From the NCBI RefSeq assembly GCF_001676705.1, contig NZ_CP016170.1, positions 3,162,001 through 3,226,000 of the forward strand: DNA of 64,000 bases. Reading direction: 5' to 3'. The notes beneath the pieces are model-generated. The model ran no database searches. It was given only the letters and a program-made list of their open reading frames with translations, and was not told the DNA's origin. The translations under genes and the position numbers were made by a program. The stretch comes from Bordetella bronchialis (GTDB lineage Bacteria; Pseudomonadota; Gammaproteobacteria; Burkholderiales; Burkholderiaceae_B). Positions 59,198 to 64,000 of the stretch are shown here, piece after piece (the stretch's first letter is position 1; each line of letters starts with the position of its first letter).

Positions 59198-60217
59198 CTA
59201 GTTGCCCGCCTGCTGCTTGTACTCCCTGGGCGTCATCCCAAAGCGCCCCCGGAACTCCCGCGAGAAATGCGCCCCATCCGCGAAACCGCAGTCCAGCGCG
59301 ACCTGCGTCACCGGCAGCCGGCTGTTCTCCAGCAGCCACCGGCTGTACTGCAAGCGCAAATTGCGCTGGAACACCATGGGGCTCACCCCCAGCGCCTGCT
59401 GGAACGCCCGCTCCAGCTGGCGCCGCCCTATCCCGACGTAGCGCGCGATCGCATCCAGCGAGGGCGGATCGTCGATGCGCTGCTCGATGAAATGCGCCGC
59501 CTGCCGCACGCGCAGGTCAACGATCTCCGACACATCGGAATAGAAATGCGCCTGCGGCACCCGCGCCGGCCGCATGCCTTGCAGCATCATGTGCCGTACC
59601 GCCTGCTGGGCCTTGTCGCGGCCGCAATGGCGCTCCACCAGGTACAGCGCCAGATCGATCGCCGCCGTCGAACCCGCGCAGGTGATCAGGTCGCCTTCGT
59701 CGATAAACAGCCGGTCCACCACCGCCCGCACGCCCGGAAACCGCGCACGGAACGCGTCCAGTACGTTCCAGTGCACGCAGACGCTGCGTGCGCCCAGCAC
59801 GCCCGCCTGCGCCAGTGCGAAGGTGCCGGTGCAGATGCCCAGCATGCGCACCGGGCTATCCGCCACGCGGCGGATCCACTGCTGCAGCACCGGCGGCAGA
59901 TTGACGTTCGGATAATCATTGCCGCCGCAGATGGCCACGTAGTCCAGGCCTGACAAGTCCTCCGCCAGGCCGCCGTCCACCGCCAGCGACATGCCGGCGC
60001 TGGCCGAACGCGGCAATCCGTCCCAGCTCATCACCCGCCAGGTGGTATGGATGCGCCGGCTCTTGCCGCCGTGGTCGCCCGCCAGCCGCAATGCATCCAC
60101 GAAACCGGAAAATGCCGCCAGCGTGAACTGATCGAGCAACACCAGACCGACCGAGAGTTCTGGTTTACCCGGAGAGGGCGTGATATCCACGGAGGGAGCA
60201 GGCGAGACGGCTGTCAT
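59198..60217 (-). CDS. GlxA/AraC-type regulator with DJ-1/PfpI-like N-terminal domain
   Basis: A 339-residue regulator. Residues about 20-190 are a DJ-1/PfpI-like domain (VGLVLLDQFTLAAFSGFVDALRLAG, the loop LGICTGTFALAQAG with the nucleophile-position Cys), and residues about 235-335 are an AraC HTH (LDAIARYVGIGRRQLERAFQQALG, then VALDCGFADGAHFSREFRGRFG). Members such as GbdR, CdhR and ArgR-type proteins sense quaternary amines or amino acids. ATG 60217 is preferred; the frame opens with TTG at 60256. It is divergent from the Pot-type importer and probably activates it. Confidence 0.9.
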   Translation of the reverse strand: MTAVSPAPSVDITPSPGKPELSVGLVLLDQFTLAAFSGFVDALRLAGDHGGKSRRIHTTWRVMSWDGLPRSASAGMSLAVDGGLAEDLSGLDYVAICGGNDYPNVNLPPVLQQWIRRVADSPVRMLGICTGTFALAQAGVLGARSVCVHWNVLDAFRARFPGVRAVVDRLFIDEGDLITCAGSTAAIDLALYLVERHCGRDKAQQAVRHMMLQGMRPARVPQAHFYSDVSEIVDLRVRQAAHFIEQRIDDPPSLDAIARYVGIGRRQLERAFQQALGVSPMVFQRNLRLQYSRWLLENSRLPVTQVALDCGFADGAHFSREFRGRFGMTPREYKQQAGN

Positions 60218-60346
60218 GATGACGCAATTATTCAAGTTTCTGACCAGACATTTCAATCCCGGTTTGCCCTACGGGCGCACTATTCCGGGCACCGATACAT
60301 GAAAGCCCGGCCCGCGCGCCGGGCACCATCCGCAAGGGGAATCGCC

Positions 60347-61393
60347 ATGGCACGACCGATCCGTAACGCCCTGCTCGCCGGCGCTATCGCCGCCGCCTTC
60401 ATGACGCAGCCCGCCGCGGCCGCCGAACGCATCACCGTCGCGTGGTACGGCGGCAATTGGGGCGACGCCTTCAAGGCCTGCGTGGCGGACCCGTACACCA
60501 AGGCGACCGGCGTCGCCGTGACCCCGGAAATCGGCACGTCCACCACCACATTGTCCAAGCTGCAGCAGCAGAAGAACGCGCCCACCATCGACGTCGCCTG
60601 GATGGACGGCGGCATCAGCGAACTGGCGCAGGCCGCCGGCGTGCTGGACACGCTGGACCCGAACGCCATCCCGAATATGAAGCACGTCCTGCCGCAGGCC
60701 ATCTACAGCCACGGCGGCACGACCTACGCGGTGGGCACGGGCTACTACTCGCTGGGCCTGACCTACAGCACCAAGGAAATCGGCACGCCGCCCAAGACCT
60801 GGAAGGACCTGTGGAAGCCGGAATATGCCGGCGCCGTGGCGATTCCCTCGCCGTCGAATTCGTCCGGCGTGCCCTTCATCCTGTTCATGGCCAAGGTGTG
60901 GGGCGTGGATCCTTCCAACCTTGACCCCGTCTACAAGCGCCTGGCGGCGCTGGACACCGCCCTGCTGTTCGACAGCTCGGGCGCGGCCACCAATGCCTTC
61001 CAGTCGGGCGAGGCCGTCATCGGCGCGCACTTCAACGTCGGCGCCTGGGACCTTATCGACAAGAAGCTGCCCATAGGCTTCGCCGTGCCGCAGGAAGGCG
61101 TATGGGCGACCGACGCCCGGCTGCATCTGGTCAAGGGCACGCCCAGCAAAGCGGCGGCGCAGAAATTCATCGATACCGCGCTGACTCCCGAGGCCTCGCA
61201 ATGCCTGGCGACGCGCCTGTACCTGGGGCCTTCGGTGCAAGGCGTGCAGCTGCCGCCGGAAGCCGCGCGCAAGCTGCCGTGGGGCGAGCGAGGCTCGGTG
61301 CAAGACCTGCAACTGCTGGACTGGAATGAAGTCAACGCCCGTCGCGCCGAAATCACCGATGCGTGGAACCGCCAGGTCGCCCGCAAGCGCTGA
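60347..61393 (+). CDS. Pot-type ABC substrate-binding protein
   Basis: A 348-residue periplasmic receptor of the spermidine/putrescine (PotD/SBP_bac_8) type. The signal peptide is [22 protein letters not shown]; the mature part starts [18 protein letters not shown], with [21 protein letters not shown] and [16 protein letters not shown] sequence. AAGGGGA lies before ATG 60347; the longer frame to 60047 is not supported. It is followed by ATPase and two permease genes, so the importer is complete as far as seen. A polyamine or related amine is likely. Confidence 0.9.
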   Translation: MARPIRNALLAGAIAAAFMTQPAAAAERITVAWYGGNWGDAFKACVADPYTKATGVAVTPEIGTSTTTLSKLQQQKNAPTIDVAWMDGGISELAQAAGVLDTLDPNAIPNMKHVLPQAIYSHGGTTYAVGTGYYSLGLTYSTKEIGTPPKTWKDLWKPEYAGAVAIPSPSNSSGVPFILFMAKVWGVDPSNLDPVYKRLAALDTALLFDSSGAATNAFQSGEAVIGAHFNVGAWDLIDKKLPIGFAVPQEGVWATDARLHLVKGTPSKAAAQKFIDTALTPEASQCLATRLYLGPSVQGVQLPPEAARKLPWGERGSVQDLQLLDWNEVNARRAEITDAWNRQVARKR

Positions 61394-61431
61394 TCGGAGC
61401 GGACGCTTTGCATAAGAACGGGGAAACCAAG

Positions 61432-62547
61432 ATGTCGGTCCTGCTGGACATCCGCGGTGTACGCAAACGCTTCGGCGGCCATGCCGCGCTGGACGCAATC
61501 GATCTGCAGGTGCGGCAGGGTGAATTCATCGCCCTGCTGGGACCCAGCGGCTGCGGCAAAACCACCCTGCTGCGTACGATCGCCGGCTTCCTGGCGCCGG
61601 ACGCGGGCAGCATCCTGATCGAGGGCCGGGACGTCAGCCGCCTGCCCGCGCACCGGCGCCCGCTGAACACCGTGTTCCAGAACTACGCGCTGTTCCCGCA
61701 CATGACGGTGCTGGACAACGTGTCGTACGGGCCGCGGCGCCGCGGCACGGGCAAGGCGGAAGCCGCGCAGCGCGCGCGCCAGGCCCTGGAAATGGTCGGC
61801 CTGGCCGGCATGGATGGCCGCTACCCGCGCGAGATGTCCGGCGGCCAGCAGCAGCGCGTGGCGCTGGCGCGCGCTATCGTCAATGCGCCGAAGCTGCTGC
61901 TGCTGGATGAACCGCTGTCCGCGCTGGATTTGAAATTGCGGCGCCGCATGCAGTTGGAGTTGAAGCATCTGCAGGAGCAACTGGGGATTTCCTTCGTGTT
62001 CGTCACGCACGACCAGGAGGAAGCCATGACCATGGCCGACCGTATCGTCGTGATGAATGCCGGCCGCATCGAGCAGATCGGAACCGGTCCGGAGATCTAC
62101 CGCGCCCCGGCGACGAGGTTCGTCGCGGAATTCATCGGCGATGCCAATCTGCTGCCCTTCACCCGCGCCGCCAATGGCCACGGTGTCGCGCTCGACTCGC
62201 TGGCCGGGCTGCTCGCCGTCGCGGCGGCCGATGCGGCGGCCAGCGGCAATACCCCCGGACCGGGCGCCGGTGGCACGCACGCCGTCCCTGCGCGCGGCAC
62301 GGCCGTCCTGCGGCCGGAGGATCTGCACATCGCCGATGGCGGCGATGCGCCGGCCGGGCACGTCCGGTTCAAAGCGACCGTCACCGACGTCATCCGCGTG
62401 GGCAGCCACACCGCCATCCTGGGCGATGCCGGCGGCCAGACGCTGCAAGCGCGCCTGCCCGGCGACTGTCCTGGCCTGGCGGCCGGCGGCATTCGCACCT
62501 GGAGCTTCGATCCCGCGCGCATCCATCTGATCGCGGAGCAACCATGA
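61432..62547 (+). CDS. Pot-type ABC transporter ATP-binding protein
   Basis: A 371-residue ATPase. Walker [10 protein letters not shown] (about 37-45), Q-loop [12 protein letters not shown], signature [15 protein letters not shown], Walker [15 protein letters not shown] and His switch [13 protein letters not shown] are complete. The C-terminal TOBE/MOP domain spans about 280-371 with [14 protein letters not shown] and a Gly/Ala-rich insertion before it. Its stop overlaps the next permease start by 4 bases. Confidence 0.92.
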   Translation: MSVLLDIRGVRKRFGGHAALDAIDLQVRQGEFIALLGPSGCGKTTLLRTIAGFLAPDAGSILIEGRDVSRLPAHRRPLNTVFQNYALFPHMTVLDNVSYGPRRRGTGKAEAAQRARQALEMVGLAGMDGRYPREMSGGQQQRVALARAIVNAPKLLLLDEPLSALDLKLRRRMQLELKHLQEQLGISFVFVTHDQEEAMTMADRIVVMNAGRIEQIGTGPEIYRAPATRFVAEFIGDANLLPFTRAANGHGVALDSLAGLLAVAAADAAASGNTPGPGAGGTHAVPARGTAVLRPEDLHIADGGDAPAGHVRFKATVTDVIRVGSHTAILGDAGGQTLQARLPGDCPGLAAGGIRTWSFDPARIHLIAEQP

Positions 62548-63386
62548 CGCGATCGCTGCGCACGCCCGCCGCCCTGCTTTGCGTCCCGCTGGCGCTGTTC
62601 GCGGCTTTCTTCGTGGCGCCCCTGTGCGTGGTCGCGCTGGCCAGCATCTTCGATCCCGCGCGCGGCGGCTTCACGCTGGCGTACTACGTCAACGTGCTGG
62701 CCGACGCCTACCATTGGGACGTCATCGCCACCACCTTCCGCATCGGCGTGGGCAGCACGCTGGTCTGCCTGCTGCTCGGCTATCCGCTGGCCTGGTACCT
62801 GGTGCGCCTGGTGCGCTGGCGCCACTGGCGGCGCATTTGCGTGATCATCCTGGTAGTGCCCCTGTTCACCAGCAATATCGTGCGCTCCTTCGGCTGGATG
62901 GTCATGCTGGGCCGCAACGGCATCGTCAACGACGCCATGCAGGGCGTGGGATTGATCGATCGTCCCATGCGCTTCCTGGGTACCGAGCTGGGCATCCTGA
63001 TCGGCATGGTCTACATCCTGCTGCCCTTCGTCGTGCTGGCCGTCGGCAATACGCTGGCCCGCATCGATCCCGGCCTGGAGCAGGCTTCTTCCGACCTGGG
63101 CGCGTCGCCCTGGCAGACCTTCGTGCACGTCACGCTGCCCCTGACCCTGCCCGGCGTCGCCGCCGGCGCCATCATGGCCTTCACGTTGGCCGTGAGCGCC
63201 TACGTCACGCCGGCCCTGCTGTCGGGCGGGCGCGTCACCGTGCTTTCGGTATTGATCTTCCAGCAGTACAGCAGCGTGTTCAACGTCCACCAGGGCGGCG
63301 CCCTGAGCGTGGTGCTGCTGGTGCTTTCTCTGGTGCTGGTGGCATTGGCCGGCCGTGTGGGCCAGCCCGCAAGGAGCTCGCGATGA
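62544..63386 (+). CDS. Pot-type ABC permease (PotB-like)
   Basis: A 280-residue inner-membrane permease with about six TM segments; the EAA loop is [26 protein letters not shown]. The start and end both overlap neighbours by 4 bases (ATGA). It pairs with the PotC-like permease that follows to form the transmembrane channel. Confidence 0.92.
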   Translation: MTRSLRTPAALLCVPLALFAAFFVAPLCVVALASIFDPARGGFTLAYYVNVLADAYHWDVIATTFRIGVGSTLVCLLLGYPLAWYLVRLVRWRHWRRICVIILVVPLFTSNIVRSFGWMVMLGRNGIVNDAMQGVGLIDRPMRFLGTELGILIGMVYILLPFVVLAVGNTLARIDPGLEQASSDLGASPWQTFVHVTLPLTLPGVAAGAIMAFTLAVSAYVTPALLSGGRVTVLSVLIFQQYSSVFNVHQGGALSVVLLVLSLVLVALAGRVGQPARSSR

Positions 63387-64000
63387 TCGCGCGGATCGGA
63401 ATACGCCTGTTGTCCTGGATCCTGCTGGCCTATATGGTTCTGCCGCTGGCGGTGATCCTGGGGGCCTCGTTCACCGCGACGTCGTATCTGGCCTTCCCGC
63501 CACAGGGCTGGACGCTGCACTGGTATCGGCAATTCCTGGGCGACCCCAGTTATCTGTCGGCCTTCTTTACCAGCGCCATGCTGGCCAGCGCGGCGACCGC
63601 CGTGGCCATCGCGCTGGCGGTCCCATCCGCGCTCGCGGTGGCCCGCTACGACTTCCCCGGCAAGGGCGCGGTGTCCGCGCTGCTGATGTCGCCGCTGGTG
63701 CTGCCGCACGTGGTGCTGGGCGCCGCGCTGCTGCAGTTCGGTTCCTCGATAGGCCTGACGCGCAGCTTCACCGCCCTGCTGGTCGGCCATACCGTCATCG
63801 TGCTGCCTTTCGTCATGCGCAGCGTGCTGGCGATGCTGACGCCCGAACAGCGCGCGCTGGAGGAGGCATCGGCCGATCTGGGCGCCGGGCCGCTGCAGAC
63901 CTTTTTCCTGGTACTGCTGCCGCAGATACGGCCGGGGCTGGTGACGGGGGGAATCTTCGCGTTCATCTCCTCGTTCATCAATGTGGAGCTGTCGATTTTC
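63383..64000 (+). CDS. Pot-type ABC permease (PotC-like), 3' partial
   Basis: The frame starts at ATG 63383 with AAGGAG at 63371-63376, overlapping the previous stop, and is still open at the window edge (206 codons seen). Translation gives a hydrophobic protein with TM segments near 8-30, 65-85, 100-120 and 135-155, and the EAA loop EEASADLGAGPLQTFFLVLLP near residue 163-183. This is the second permease of the Pot-type importer. The 3' part lies outside the window. Confidence 0.9.
   Translation, partial: MIARIGIRLLSWILLAYMVLPLAVILGASFTATSYLAFPPQGWTLHWYRQFLGDPSYLSAFFTSAMLASAATAVAIALAVPSALAVARYDFPGKGAVSALLMSPLVLPHVVLGAALLQFGSSIGLTRSFTALLVGHTVIVLPFVMRSVLAMLTPEQRALEEASADLGAGPLQTFFLVLLPQIRPGLVTGGIFAFISSFINVELSIF

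Noticed and set aside
60218..60256. TTG-started N-terminal extension of the GlxA-type regulator
   Set aside because: The TTG has no ribosome site and the DJ-1 domain begins well after the ATG at 60217.
1..64000. CRISPR arrays, tRNA or rRNA genes
   Set aside because: No regularly spaced repeats and no tRNA- or rRNA-like sequence were seen in any intergenic region.

Overview
The window is GC-rich DNA (about 68-70% by eye) from a betaproteobacterium, most likely Alcaligenaceae of the Bordetella/Achromobacter type. This rests on five orphan Bug/TctC-type periplasmic receptors without TctA/TctB partners, many small regulator-controlled catabolic cassettes, and the protein family content. No rRNA, tRNA or CRISPR array was seen, and no gene-free stretch exceeds about 250 bases.

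Layout. 1-3.4 kb: a DUF1326/DUF2182 pair, a histidine phosphatase with an extra C-terminal domain, and a formate/nitrite-family channel. 3.4-7.4 kb: cassette A (GntR/UTRA regulator, enolase-superfamily enzyme, D-2-hydroxyacid dehydrogenase, Bug receptor), closed by a good terminator. 7.6-8.8 kb: a solitary tyrosine recombinase. 8.9-15.1 kb: cassette B (GntR/FCD regulator, Bug, enolase-superfamily enzyme, FAH-family hydrolase, 2-hydroxyacid dehydrogenase, second enolase-superfamily enzyme). 15.1-20.4 kb: a TetR-controlled set (enoyl-CoA hydratase, CoA transferase, Bug, and a facing fumarylacetoacetase) with three matching operator-like palindromes. 20.6-22.9 kb: an SDR and another FAH-family protein.

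23-34.6 kb is the most unusual part. It holds a STAS antagonist, a HATPase anti-sigma-type kinase, an alanine racemase, an 855-residue sensor-MFS fusion, a double-Cache SpoIIE phosphatase and an ABC_sub_bind-type receptor. A GCS2-type ligase and an NCS2 permease with an extra cytoplasmic C-terminal domain follow. I read it as an envelope-sensing partner-switching system. 34.6-39.6 kb: GFA protein, Ohr, cupin thiol dioxygenase-like protein, LysR, and another Bug/enolase pair. 39.8-50.3 kb: a Dpp-type ABC importer (receptor, two permeases, two ATPases) interleaved with a LysR regulator and a multi-subunit FAD/2Fe-2S amine oxidase like opine oxidases or D-hydroxyproline dehydrogenases. 50.4-51.4 kb: a low-GC orphan RHS-core protein with a possible ADP-ribosyltransferase tail. 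51.5-59 kb: an IclR-controlled hydantoinase/oxoprolinase pair, FAD oxidoreductase and Bug receptor. 59.2-64 kb: a GlxA/AraC-type regulator divergent from a Pot-type ABC importer whose second permease runs off the window.

The general theme is scavenging of organic acids, amines and N-containing compounds. Each cassette has its own regulator, receptor and first catabolic enzymes. Substrates cannot be read from sequence alone.
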